A DNA stretch of 36,453 nt from Candidatus Falkowiibacteriota bacterium (GTDB lineage: Bacteria > Patescibacteriota > Patescibacteriia > Patescibacteriales > VMTK01). Within the stretch, counting starts at the first letter, position 1. Each line of letters starts with the position of its first letter. A program made the translations under genes and the position numbers. Under the pieces are notes generated by a model. That model was not told the DNA's origin and made no database searches. It saw nothing but the letters and a program-made list of their open reading frames with translations. Below are positions 23,641-32,236 of the stretch, one piece after another. The DNA is taken from positions 1 to 36,453 of the forward strand of contig VMTK01000053.1 of assembly GCA_013791585.1 (NCBI GenBank). The letters run 5' to 3'.

Positions 23641-25365
23641 ATGTCAATTTCAAACTTATTCAACCAAAAATTTACTTTAATATTAGCGCTTATTCTTTTA
23701 GCTGAATTATTTTCAATATTCGGCTATCTTTTGCCTGATTTTAATAATTTTGCTTTTTTAATAATAATTTTTCTTGCTTTAATTCTATCTTTAATAAATC
23801 TTGAATATGGAATCTGGATAATTTTCGCGGAATTATTTATCGGGTCAAAAGGGTATTTATTTGCTTTTGAACAAGGAGAATTTTTAATTTCAATCCGCAT
23901 AGCTTTGTGGCTTATTATAATGGCTGTCTGGCTGGGCAAAACTATTTCTAACGGAATTAAGCATAAAAAATTAGAAATAAAATTTTTCAAATCTTGTTAT
24001 TTTTATTATTTTATTATTTTATTTTTATTCATAGCATGGGGAATAATAAACGGTATATTAAATCATAACAGTTTTAATAATATATTTTTTGACTTTAACG
24101 GCTGGCTGTATTTTACGCTTGTTTTTCCTGCTTATAGCGTGTTTAAAAAAAGCGCAACAAATTATTCTAGAATACAAAAAAATAATTCAGCCGTTCACGC
24201 AAAATCAGAAATTCAAAGCAAGCGCGCCAAACCCTGGATTCCCGCTTTCGCGGGAATGACAGGCGCTGCGCGGCTGGATTCACCTATTAATACAATTCTA
24301 CAAATTTTCACAGCTTCAATAATCTGGTTAAGCGCGAAAACTTTATTTTTGTTATTTATTTTTTCGCACAACATAACAAGCATAACAAGCGAATTGTACC
24401 GCTGGACGCGCGTAACCGGAGTAGGGGAGATAACGCAGATGCAAGGCGGCTTTTACCGCATATTCTTCCAGTCGCATATCTTTGTCTTGATCGGACTTTT
24501 TGTATTTATTTTGTTATTAACGCAAATAGTAAATCAAAAGGATAAATACGACAAAAAAATTCTTACTTCTTACTTCTTGCTTCTTGCTTCTTTTTTATCT
24601 ATTATTCTAATCAGCTTTTCCCGCAGTTTCTGGGTAGGATTGATTATAGGTTTATTATTTTATTATTTCACCCCGCACCTTTCTTCAAGTTTTGTTATAG
24701 ACAAAAATTTTTCTAATAAAAAATACAGTAATATCTTGAAGAAAGGTGCGGGGTTTATTATTTTATTATTTTACAAAACCAGCTGGAAAAAATTATTAAA
24801 ACTTAGCGGAACTTTATTAATCTGCGCGATCATGAGCATCGGCCTAATTATCGCTATTGTTAAATTTCCATATCCAAATCCGACAGGCGGATTCAGCACC
24901 GCGGAATTATTGTCGGAGCGGGCCGGCCAAATAAGCGGGGAGGCAGGCGCTTCTTCGCGCTGGGCGCTATTGCCGGAATTATGGGATGAAATAAAACAGT
25001 CGCCAATTTTAGGGCAAGGATTCGGCGCGACTGTCACTTACAAATCCAGCGACCCCAGAGTGCTGGAGTCCAGCCCGACAGGAGAATACACGACTTACGC
25101 GTTTGAATGGGGCTGGCTGGATATCTGGCTAAAGCTTGGCTTGCTGGGGTTAATTTCTTATTTAGCGCTACTCGCAAAAATAATTATTGATGGTATTTTT
25201 AGAAATAAAGCAAAAGATAAAATTATTTACGGGCTAACGATCGGATTAATAGTTATATCCGCGGTAAGCATATTCAGTCCCTATATGAACCATCCTTTGG
25301 GCATAGGCTATTTAATATTATGCGCGGCCATAATAAATGCTTATGGCGCGGAGGAGATAGAATAG
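23641..25365 (+). CDS. O-antigen ligase/polymerase-like multi-span membrane protein carrying inserted repeats
   Basis: 574 aa, about 10-12 membrane helices and a large extracytoplasmic loop (about 420-495) with SSRWALLPELWDEIKQSPILGQGFGATV, as in the O-antigen ligase (WaaL/Wzy_C) family, where an Arg and an H/N near this loop act in glycan transfer. Three repeats interrupt it without closing the frame: a dRS3-like palindrome giving KPWIPAFAGMTGAARLD (about 200-216), a 7-nt array giving TSYFLLLAS, and the 85-bp ACCCCGCACC palindrome giving TPHLSSSFVIDKN and GAGF. It may still work, since they fall in loops or between helices, but it could also be a decaying gene. Likely part of the surface-glycan locus with the two glycosyltransferases. 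Confidence 0.82.
   Translation: MSISNLFNQKFTLILALILLAELFSIFGYLLPDFNNFAFLIIIFLALILSLINLEYGIWIIFAELFIGSKGYLFAFEQGEFLISIRIALWLIIMAVWLGKTISNGIKHKKLEIKFFKSCYFYYFIILFLFIAWGIINGILNHNSFNNIFFDFNGWLYFTLVFPAYSVFKKSATNYSRIQKNNSAVHAKSEIQSKRAKPWIPAFAGMTGAARLDSPINTILQIFTASIIWLSAKTLFLLFIFSHNITSITSELYRWTRVTGVGEITQMQGGFYRIFFQSHIFVLIGLFVFILLLTQIVNQKDKYDKKILTSYFLLLASFLSIILISFSRSFWVGLIIGLLFYYFTPHLSSSFVIDKNFSNKKYSNILKKGAGFIILLFYKTSWKKLLKLSGTLLICAIMSIGLIIAIVKFPYPNPTGGFSTAELLSERAGQISGEAGASSRWALLPELWDEIKQSPILGQGFGATVTYKSSDPRVLESSPTGEYTTYAFEWGWLDIWLKLGLLGLISYLALLAKIIIDGIFRNKAKDKIIYGLTIGLIVISAVSIFSPYMNHPLGIGYLILCAAIINAYGAEEIE
24238..24257. repeat. dRS3-like palindrome inside the O-antigen-ligase-like gene
   Basis: ATTCCCGCTTTCGCGGGAAT fits exactly the Neisseria dRS3 pattern ATTCCC-N8-GGGAAT. 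Translated in frame as WIPAFAGM, with flanking GC-rich words AGCGCGCC and GGCGCTGCGCGG. Confidence 0.85.
24560..24594. repeat. 7-nt tandem array in the O-antigen-ligase-like gene
   Basis: TTCTTAC twice, TTCTTGC twice, then TTCTTTT: five consecutive heptamers within the coding frame. Confidence 0.85.
24651..24771. repeat. ACCCCGCACC palindromic element, copy B, with flanking direct repeats, inside a gene
   Basis: The palindrome 24670-24754 has perfect 20-bp arms beginning ACCCCGCACCTTT, around a 45-nt AT-rich loop. It is flanked by a perfect 18-bp direct repeat (TTTATTATTTTATTATTT) at 24651-24668 and 24754-24771. It lies inside the O-antigen-ligase-like frame. It shares with copy A the outer 13 bp of the arms and an AGTTTTGT motif at the arm-loop junction, while the inner arm bases differ but stay paired. 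Confidence 0.88.
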
Positions 25366-25644
25366 TGTAAATTTTTTTGGCTATAGCCGAATTATTGCAT
25401 GCAATTTGAATAAAGTGTAAAATGAAGTTGTAAAGCGTATAACGCTTTATTAATTAAGCATAACAATGAGTTAGTTAAAATATATGTTTTTCTTTACGGC
25501 TAACGCTTTCTTTAAAAAGAATTAAATTTTGTTTTTTTATTAATTTATAAATGGGTAATATGGTGTTTTCTCCGCTCCGCTACGAAAATGTTTTATTTAT
25601 AAGGGGAAAACGAATACAATAATAATGCAGTAAAAAATAAAATT
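25366..25644. other. 279-bp spacer upstream of the defence-like island
   Basis: No gene. It holds several short palindromes (GGCTATAGCC at about 25380, ATTGCATGCAAT at about 25394, AAAGCGTATAACGCTTT at about 25432) and AT-rich sequence likely to contain the promoter of the DUF262 gene. The palindromes could be operator sites, but nothing here identifies a regulator. Confidence 0.45.
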
Positions 25645-27354
25645 ATGGCTCAGACAAATATTAGAGTTAGTGAGTTAGTAAATAAAGTTCAGCGTGGTGA
25701 ATTAACTTTGCCTGAAATGCAACGCCGTTATGTTTGGCCTGCAACACGCGTCCGTGATTTATTGGATTCTTTATATCGCGGTTATCCATCTGGCACAATT
25801 TTAGTTTGGGAAACAGACGAAGAAATGCCGACACGGGAATTAGCTGTTGAAGCAACAAGGATGCCGACAACTTCACAAAAATTATTATTGCTTGATGGCC
25901 AACAGCGAGTAACTTCGCTTTCTGCAATTTTAAGCGGTGAACCAGTCCGTGTGCGCAATCGCAAGCGACCAATTGATATTCTTTTCAATCTAGAGCATCC
26001 CGAAGGTCCACCGTCAGATGTTACTGAAATAGATGACAACGGATTTACGACTAATGTGGAGGATGTAGAAGACGAGGAAACTGCTGAACGAGATATACAA
26101 AAAGAAATGCGAAAACGCACTTTTGTTGTAGCTAGTCGTGCGCTAAAAAATGACCCTATTTGGGTTCCTGTTTCAGATATTTTTAAAAAAACAGACAGTC
26201 AAATTCTAAAATCAATCGGTGTTTCTTCAGAAGACGAAAGATGGGATAAATATTCAGAGCGTCTCCAAAAAGTTAAAAAAATTGCTGATTATTTGTATGT
26301 GATGGAGGTACTTGAAAAGAGCATGTCATACGAGGAAGTAACAGACATATTTATCCGCGTAAATTCTCTCGGCATTAAATTGCGTGGCTCTGATTTAGCA
26401 CTTGCGCAAATTACTTCACGTTGGAAAGGATTTATCAATTTAATTGAAGATTTTGCCGCGAAATTCAACGCTGACGAAGATTATATTCTTGAAACCGGAC
26501 TGCCCGTCCGTATGTTAGTTGTTTTTGCCACTCATCAAAGCCGATTTAGAACTGTTGGCAAAATAAGCAAAGAAAAATTAGAAGAATCATGGAAAACAGC
26601 GATAGATGGCTTGGATTATGCAATTAACTTTTTGCGAGAAAATGCAGGCATAGATAACTTGTCTTGCCTTTCCTCGCCGTTTTTGCTTATTCCAATTGCT
26701 GTTTATTGGATATTAAAGAAAAACGAAGTGTTGACACCCGAGGAGGAAAAAAAGCTTTTGCGCTGGTTTTATCTCGCTCATATGCGCGGACATTACAGCA
26801 TGGGTTCATCTGAATCAATTCTTGAAGCTGATCTAGGCGTTCTTTTCCGTGGCAAAAGCCTTAATGATCTAATTCAGCAATTACTTTTGCATGTTAAAAA
26901 ATTCAATGTAGATACCGATGATTTATTTGGTCGCGGCATTAGAAGTCCATTTTTCTCAATGTTATATTTTGTATTAAAGCAAAACGGAGCAAAAGATTGG
27001 TGGTCCGGCCTTAAACTTTCCGAAAGGCATACTGGAAACGCACACACAATTCAATTTCATCATATTTTTCCGAAATCATTACTGAAAGATCAATATGATA
27101 AAAAAGAAATTAATGAAATCGCGAATCTTGCTTTCATCGGTGGAAAAACAAATCGCCAAATTACTAACAAAGAACCTATAAATTATCTTGAAAAGGAAGT
27201 TGTCGCTAAGCGGGGTGAAGAAGCACTAACCACCCAATTAATCCCGCTCGATAAAAAAATGTGGGAAATAAATAATTATCAGCAATTTTTAAATTATCGT
27301 CGCAATGCGATTGCCGAAGCGATAAATGATTTTATGAAAAAATATGAGCAATAA
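25645..27354 (+). CDS. DUF262 protein with C-terminal HNH (GmrSD-type)
   Basis: 569 aa. The N-terminal DUF262 (ParB/Srx-like NTPase) has LTLPEMQRRYVWPATRVRDLL, YPSGTILVWE and LLLLDGQQRVTSL, with the diagnostic DGQQR at 84-88. The middle is helical. The C-terminal HNH nuclease of the DUF1524 type has IQFHHIFPKSLL (His pair near 471), NEIANLAFIGGKTNRQITN and EPINYLE. This layout is that of GmrSD-type IV restriction enzymes, which cut modified phage DNA, and of related defence proteins. Its stop overlaps the start of the restriction-modification gene by 11 nt (ATGAGCAATAA), so the two are translationally coupled. Base usage is poorer in GCCGGC-type words than in the housekeeping genes, consistent with acquisition. 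Confidence 0.9.
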   Translation: MAQTNIRVSELVNKVQRGELTLPEMQRRYVWPATRVRDLLDSLYRGYPSGTILVWETDEEMPTRELAVEATRMPTTSQKLLLLDGQQRVTSLSAILSGEPVRVRNRKRPIDILFNLEHPEGPPSDVTEIDDNGFTTNVEDVEDEETAERDIQKEMRKRTFVVASRALKNDPIWVPVSDIFKKTDSQILKSIGVSSEDERWDKYSERLQKVKKIADYLYVMEVLEKSMSYEEVTDIFIRVNSLGIKLRGSDLALAQITSRWKGFINLIEDFAAKFNADEDYILETGLPVRMLVVFATHQSRFRTVGKISKEKLEESWKTAIDGLDYAINFLRENAGIDNLSCLSSPFLLIPIAVYWILKKNEVLTPEEEKKLLRWFYLAHMRGHYSMGSSESILEADLGVLFRGKSLNDLIQQLLLHVKKFNVDTDDLFGRGIRSPFFSMLYFVLKQNGAKDWWSGLKLSERHTGNAHTIQFHHIFPKSLLKDQYDKKEINEIANLAFIGGKTNRQITNKEPINYLEKEVVAKRGEEALTTQLIPLDKKMWEINNYQQFLNYRRNAIAEAINDFMKKYEQ

Positions 27355-29788
27355 ATTTTTATCAGAACGCGAAGGTCAAATAAAATTTTTCAGTGATTTA
27401 AAAATTAGTGCCGATGTTGAATTAGCCCATAATACCGATGGTGTATATAGAGGTACTTTGTTTGAGTTTAAACTTACAATCTCGGATATCAACAAGGTTC
27501 TATTTCAAGCGATTAAATATTTAAGCCATAGGAGAATTAAAGGCGAGAACGTTCCTGCTCAAATTTTACTTGTGGCGCTCAATGAAGAAATCGCTTACCT
27601 TTTTAATTCCGAAGATTTTCTTGCAGACATAGAAAAAATTTATGCTGGATCGGCAAGTAAAAATAACACGGATTTTAATACCAAAATCAAACCGGAAAAA
27701 GTTAATTATAGTATTTTGAAAGGACTAAATCGTCTTACGGAAATTCTTGATGTTGAAAATTATACCAAGATACATATTGACGTATTTGATGTGGTCGGTT
27801 GGGCAAGCCGGTTTTATCAAGAAAACCCGACTGCTAGTAAAATTAAACTTTTTAAGGAATTACGCGCACCTAAACATTTTGCGTCGTTTATCTACCCGTG
27901 GATTGGCGATGAAAAAGATTTTAAGTACATCATGGATTTACTTAATGATAAGCAACACAAAAAAGAACTTGGCGCCTTTTACACCCCTCCGGCATATTGT
28001 CTCAAGGCAACAGAATTAGTACGAAAGGCCATAAGAGCGATACCTAAAGGACACGACTACATTATACTTGATCGCTGCGCTGGTACAGGTAGTCTGGAAG
28101 AGTTTTTAACCGACAAGCAAGTGGATGATATTACAATCGGCGAGTTAAATCACTATATCGACAAATCCCTAAAAGCCAAATATTTACAGGATAAGGCTGA
28201 CATTATCACTACATTTTATAGTAAAAGCAATTTTAACGAAATCACTATTGGTGAACTAGAAAAACATAAGACAAAAATATCACTGCATGATTATATTTTT
28301 GATAACGAACTATCGCATACAATCGTCAACACTTATGAATTAAAAGAATGGATAGTGTTAAACGAACGTATTGGTGATCGTGTCAAACTTATCATCCCGC
28401 CGCCACAAGAAGTTAGTAATAAAGATGCCCTTGTTGATGGCGGTGATGCGCTTAGCTCGCAATTTGTCACAGGGCAAACATCGCTCGGAATGACCAAAGA
28501 GTATAACGAAAGTATCTCGATGCTCTTAGGTATTGTAAAAGACAAAAAAACAAACATTATCTTGTACGAAAATCCGCCATATAGAGATAGTAGCGCGGCT
28601 AATGTAGAGAATTCGACCAACAGGACAAGTAAGGGGGCACTTGTTTTTGAAGAAATGAAAAAAGATCTCAAAAATCTTGCAAATTCAAATGTAAGTACCG
28701 CTCGCGATATTTCAAATCAATTTATTTGGTCGGGCTGGAATTTTTATATTAAGAAACCAGATGACTATTTTGTCTTATTTAGCCCAATTAAATATTGGAA
28801 ATCCCTTGGTTTAGGCGAGAGAGAATTTATTGATGGATTTTTATTTAATCGCCAGTATTTTCATGCTGGGCCAAGCGCTATTAGTTGTATTTTGTGGCAA
28901 AATCAAGTTAATAGCCAAGAAGAATTAACCCTCAAGGCGTTTGATATTGACAATAAAAAAACACCAGAGCAAGAGGACGACGAATTACTGATTTTAGATG
29001 AAATTAAGATAAAAAAAACCCATTGTACTCTAGAGCCATATTTTGATAAAAGATCATTTCCAAATGATCGTGAGACAAAAGTATACTTTGAGAATGACGG
29101 AAAAGAAACAACCGGAAGAAAAACAGATGGCAAGTCATATGTTAATGAAAACATTGTGGGTTATTTAGTAGCCAAAGGATATGCTGTGACTCAACACGAT
29201 GTCTATTTATTGCGAGGTACGAGATATAATATACGCGGTTTTTACTTACGCTCTGATAATTTTATAGAAAAATTACCATTATTTGCCGCCAAACTATACC
29301 CACAGAAAAATTGGTATGAGCGAGATGTTTATTTCACAACGGCTGACGGAGGTGATTGCTACCTGAAGGACAAAGATTTCTTAAAAACTTGTTTTATATT
29401 TGCTTGCTTGAGTCAACGCAACCATTGTCGCAGTTTTGATGGCAGCGATGGTAGATTTTATAAAAATGAACTTTGTTTTGATAAAGGCACGTTGGCAAGC
29501 AGTAAAGTTAAAAATTACAAACTCACAAAAGACGAACAGGATCTATTGGATACTTTTAATGACATGCTTACAAAAGCAAAACACACAAAGAACTATAATA
29601 AAAAATATACTTACGGCATGTATCAAATTAACGAAGAGCTTAATACGCGTTTCAAAAACGAAAATGACGAATGGATTTACGATTATCCGGAACTTAATAC
29701 TGCAATCAACAGCTTAAAGACAAAATTGGCAAAATATTATGAAGCAGTTATCCAACCTAAGTTGTTTAAATATGAGTTGCTGAAATAA
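27344..29788 (+). CDS. Type IIG-like restriction enzyme fused to N6-adenine DNA methyltransferase
   Basis: 814 aa. At the N-terminus a PD-(D/E)xK-type nuclease signature is visible: TDGVYRGTLFEFKL with Asp32, Glu41 and Lys43. After a helical linker comes the gamma-type adenine methyltransferase: ELGAFYTPPAYCLKATELV, SAM motif I LDRCAGTGSLEEF (about 240) and catalytic NPPY (about 409, LYENPPYRDSSAANVENS). The last 350 residues would hold target recognition. All parts for both cleavage and protective methylation are on one chain, as in Type IIG/IIL enzymes. Recognition site cannot be predicted. Its start lies inside the end of the DUF262 gene. Confidence 0.87.
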   Translation: MSNKFLSEREGQIKFFSDLKISADVELAHNTDGVYRGTLFEFKLTISDINKVLFQAIKYLSHRRIKGENVPAQILLVALNEEIAYLFNSEDFLADIEKIYAGSASKNNTDFNTKIKPEKVNYSILKGLNRLTEILDVENYTKIHIDVFDVVGWASRFYQENPTASKIKLFKELRAPKHFASFIYPWIGDEKDFKYIMDLLNDKQHKKELGAFYTPPAYCLKATELVRKAIRAIPKGHDYIILDRCAGTGSLEEFLTDKQVDDITIGELNHYIDKSLKAKYLQDKADIITTFYSKSNFNEITIGELEKHKTKISLHDYIFDNELSHTIVNTYELKEWIVLNERIGDRVKLIIPPPQEVSNKDALVDGGDALSSQFVTGQTSLGMTKEYNESISMLLGIVKDKKTNIILYENPPYRDSSAANVENSTNRTSKGALVFEEMKKDLKNLANSNVSTARDISNQFIWSGWNFYIKKPDDYFVLFSPIKYWKSLGLGEREFIDGFLFNRQYFHAGPSAISCILWQNQVNSQEELTLKAFDIDNKKTPEQEDDELLILDEIKIKKTHCTLEPYFDKRSFPNDRETKVYFENDGKETTGRKTDGKSYVNENIVGYLVAKGYAVTQHDVYLLRGTRYNIRGFYLRSDNFIEKLPLFAAKLYPQKNWYERDVYFTTADGGDCYLKDKDFLKTCFIFACLSQRNHCRSFDGSDGRFYKNELCFDKGTLASSKVKNYKLTKDEQDLLDTFNDMLTKAKHTKNYNKKYTYGMYQINEELNTRFKNENDEWIYDYPELNTAINSLKTKLAKYYEAVIQPKLFKYELLK

Positions 29789-29828
29789 TGCATGGTACTT
29801 AATTTTTTTCTTTACTAAGTAAAAAAAT

Positions 29829-31094
29829 ATGAACGATATTAAATGTCCACATTGCGGAAAAGTATTCAAAGTCGATGAGGCTGAGTTTGCCGACATACTG
29901 AAACAAGTACGCGATCATCAATTTGAAAAAGAATTGCAGGAACATTTAGATATGGCCACCAAAGACAAAGAAAATGCCGTCAAACTCGCCGAGTCAAATT
30001 TCAAAAATACATTGCAAGCCGAACTGGCAAAAAAAGATAAAGAGTTGGCGGAATTAAAAGCCGAAAAAGAACGCAATCTTGCAGAACAACTAGCAAAAAA
30101 GGAATCCGAGATCGCTGAAATGAAATCGAAAATCACCAATGCCGAAACGGAGAAAAAATTAGCTGTCACGCAAGCAGTCAATTTTGTAGAAAAAGAAAGG
30201 GATGATTTCAAAATCAAACTACAAAGCAAGGAACATGAAATGCAGCTTCGTGAAGTTTCATTAAAGGACAAATATGAAAATGAATTGAAATCAAAAGACG
30301 AAATGATTGAACGATACAAAGACATGAAATTAAAACTCAGTACGAAAATGATCGGTGAGACGCTTGAGCAACACTGCGAAACTGAATTTAACAAACTTCG
30401 CGCCACGGCTTTCCCAAAAGCCTACTTTGAAAAGGACAATGATTCCAAGTCAGGTAGTAAAGGTGACTATATATATCGCGAAACAGATGAGGCAGGCAAT
30501 GAAATCATTTCCATAATGTTTGAAATGAAAAATGAAGGTGATGAAACCGCCACCAAAAAAAGAAATGAAGATTTTTTGCGCGAGCTTGATAAAGACCGTA
30601 CCGAGAAAAAATGCGAGTATGCTGTTCTTGCTACGCTTTTGGAAGTTGAAAATGAATTATATAACACTGGTATTGTTGATGTTTCCCATAAATACCACAA
30701 AATGTATGTAGTAAGACCACAATTTTTTATCCCAATCATTACACTGCTTCGCAACGCAGCCATGAACTCTCTAAAATACAAAGCTGAACTTGCGTTAATG
30801 CGAGCGCAGAATATTGATGTTACTAATTTTGAAGGCCAATTAAATGATTTTCGTGAATCATTTGGCCGAAATTTCAGATTGGCATCCGAAAAGTTTAAAA
30901 CTGCGATTGATAGTATTGATAAATCAATTGAGCAACTTCAAAAGACAAAAGAGAATCTTTTGCGATCTGAAGATAATCTGCGTCTGGCTAATAATAAAGC
31001 TGATGATTTGACAATAAAGAAGTTGACGCGTGGCAATCCTACAATGAAAGCAAAGTTTGAAGAGCTTTCCGACACTGATCAAACTATAGGATAA
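29829..31094 (+). CDS. DUF2130 protein: zinc knuckle, long coiled coil, nuclease-like core
   Basis: 421 aa. N-terminal single CPHC knuckle (Cys6, Cys9; [12 protein letters not shown]). Residues about 30-180 are an unbroken Lys/Glu-rich coiled coil. The DUF2130 core follows, with [10 protein letters not shown] (Asp near 212) and [10 protein letters not shown] (Glu and Lys near 231-233), the Asp...ExK arrangement of PD-(D/E)xK nucleases, then [19 protein letters not shown] second coiled coil ends the protein. DUF2130 is predicted to be nuclease-related; function unproven. It follows the restriction-modification gene by 40 bp on the same strand, suggesting a role in the same defence-like island. 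Confidence 0.85.
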   Translation: MNDIKCPHCGKVFKVDEAEFADILKQVRDHQFEKELQEHLDMATKDKENAVKLAESNFKNTLQAELAKKDKELAELKAEKERNLAEQLAKKESEIAEMKSKITNAETEKKLAVTQAVNFVEKERDDFKIKLQSKEHEMQLREVSLKDKYENELKSKDEMIERYKDMKLKLSTKMIGETLEQHCETEFNKLRATAFPKAYFEKDNDSKSGSKGDYIYRETDEAGNEIISIMFEMKNEGDETATKKRNEDFLRELDKDRTEKKCEYAVLATLLEVENELYNTGIVDVSHKYHKMYVVRPQFFIPIITLLRNAAMNSLKYKAELALMRAQNIDVTNFEGQLNDFRESFGRNFRLASEKFKTAIDSIDKSIEQLQKTKENLLRSEDNLRLANNKADDLTIKKLTRGNPTMKAKFEELSDTDQTIG

Positions 31095-31117
31095 AATAAT
31101 GAATTTGAGGTCGGGGC

Positions 31118-31159
31118 AATTCACCCCTTTAATCCCCACCCCTCCCTTTGCCCTAAACA
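31118..31159. repeat. 36-bp direct repeat with palindromic ends, copy 1
   Basis: AATTCACCCCTTTAATCCCC and the following ACCCCTCCCTTTGCCC are identical to 34956-34991. The right end CCCTTTGCCCTAAAC is complete; its left partner (GTTTAGGGCAAAGGG) is degraded here but intact in copy 2. It lies between the DUF2130 stop and the kinase start. Confidence 0.88.
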
Positions 31160-31185
31160 AAAAATTATTTGATAAAAAAATTTAC

Positions 31186-32214
31186 ATGAACGAACAATAC
31201 AAATTTGCCGAAACTAAGAATTCAATCGATCAATTGGAATTCAGTGCGAATGAAATAAAGACTATTAAAAATCTCGGGCTAACACCCGAAGACTTACAGA
31301 AACTACTTGATGGTCAATCTTTCGCTGAAGGTAGTTATGCTTTAATTTTTGAACTGCCAGATAGCGATCCGAAAGTTATTGCAAAAGTTTGGAAAAACCC
31401 CAAACAAGATTCGGAAAGAGCGGATCATGAAAATGTTGCCCTGCGCTTACTAAGAATACGGAAATCTAAAGGTACCCCTCAATTAAAAGGATTTTTAAAA
31501 TCAGCTACCATTCTTTTTGAAGAAAAAATAGAAGGAAAACCTATAGAAAATTTTGATAAAGCCACAATTAAACAATTGGCGGAAGCTATAGCTAAAGTCC
31601 ACTCAATAAATCTTAATAGTTATGGCAAGCCTTTGACACAAAGAAAAAAAGGCACTCAAATGGATTATTTAAATGGTGAGCTTGAAAAATTACGTGATTA
31701 TTTATCTTTATTGCCTGACTCGACAGGAACAAAGTTACTAATTGAACAATCAATTAATAAAACAGAAAGTGAGGCTAAAAAAAAGCCAGAGGCTTTTTGT
31801 GGTAATGATTTTACACTTATCCATTTTGATTTAAATCGCAATAATATTTTACGATCAAATATTTCTGATAAAATTATTCTAATTGATTGGGAACAAACTT
31901 CTGCTGGTGATGGCGCCATGGATATTGCCAAATTATTTCTTAAATTAAATTTTAACGATGAACAAAAAAAAGATTTTCTTATTGAATATGAAAATAAACT
32001 TTCTAAAAAAGATGAATATTTTCAAGATCGTCTTAGCGTTCATGAACCATTAGTACTTATTAATTCAATTTTATGGAGATTACGTGTTTTAAAAGACGCG
32101 CCAGAGACAACATCATCAATTAACGAAGCGCAATTTTTTGACCGAGTAAGAAAAAATTTAGATCAAGAGCTCCATAGTATGCAAAACTTTCTAAAAAACA
32201 ACCATCAAGAATAA
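31186..32214 (+). CDS. APH/choline kinase-like phosphotransferase
   Basis: 342 aa. Kinase fold with an intact active site: FAEGSYALIFELPDS and VIAKVWKNP (ATP lysine), then IHFDLNRNNIL (catalytic Asp and Asn in HxDxxxxN) and IILIDWEQTSAGDGAMDIA (metal-binding Asp). The ATG at 31186 is preferred because an upstream in-frame start would translate the repeat (31118-31159). Substrate cannot be deduced: choline, sugars, antibiotics or proteins are all possible. It opens a same-strand set with a PHP phosphoesterase, a nucleotidyltransferase and a glycosyltransferase. Confidence 0.8.
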   Translation: MNEQYKFAETKNSIDQLEFSANEIKTIKNLGLTPEDLQKLLDGQSFAEGSYALIFELPDSDPKVIAKVWKNPKQDSERADHENVALRLLRIRKSKGTPQLKGFLKSATILFEEKIEGKPIENFDKATIKQLAEAIAKVHSINLNSYGKPLTQRKKGTQMDYLNGELEKLRDYLSLLPDSTGTKLLIEQSINKTESEAKKKPEAFCGNDFTLIHFDLNRNNILRSNISDKIILIDWEQTSAGDGAMDIAKLFLKLNFNDEQKKDFLIEYENKLSKKDEYFQDRLSVHEPLVLINSILWRLRVLKDAPETTSSINEAQFFDRVRKNLDQELHSMQNFLKNNHQE

Positions 32215-32236
32215 TTATTTATCAAGCTATACATTT

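Noticed and set aside
25645-31094. BREX or Type I restriction system
   Set aside because: No PglZ, BrxC-like ATPase, HsdR helicase or separate HsdS gene; the methyltransferase carries its own nuclease motif.
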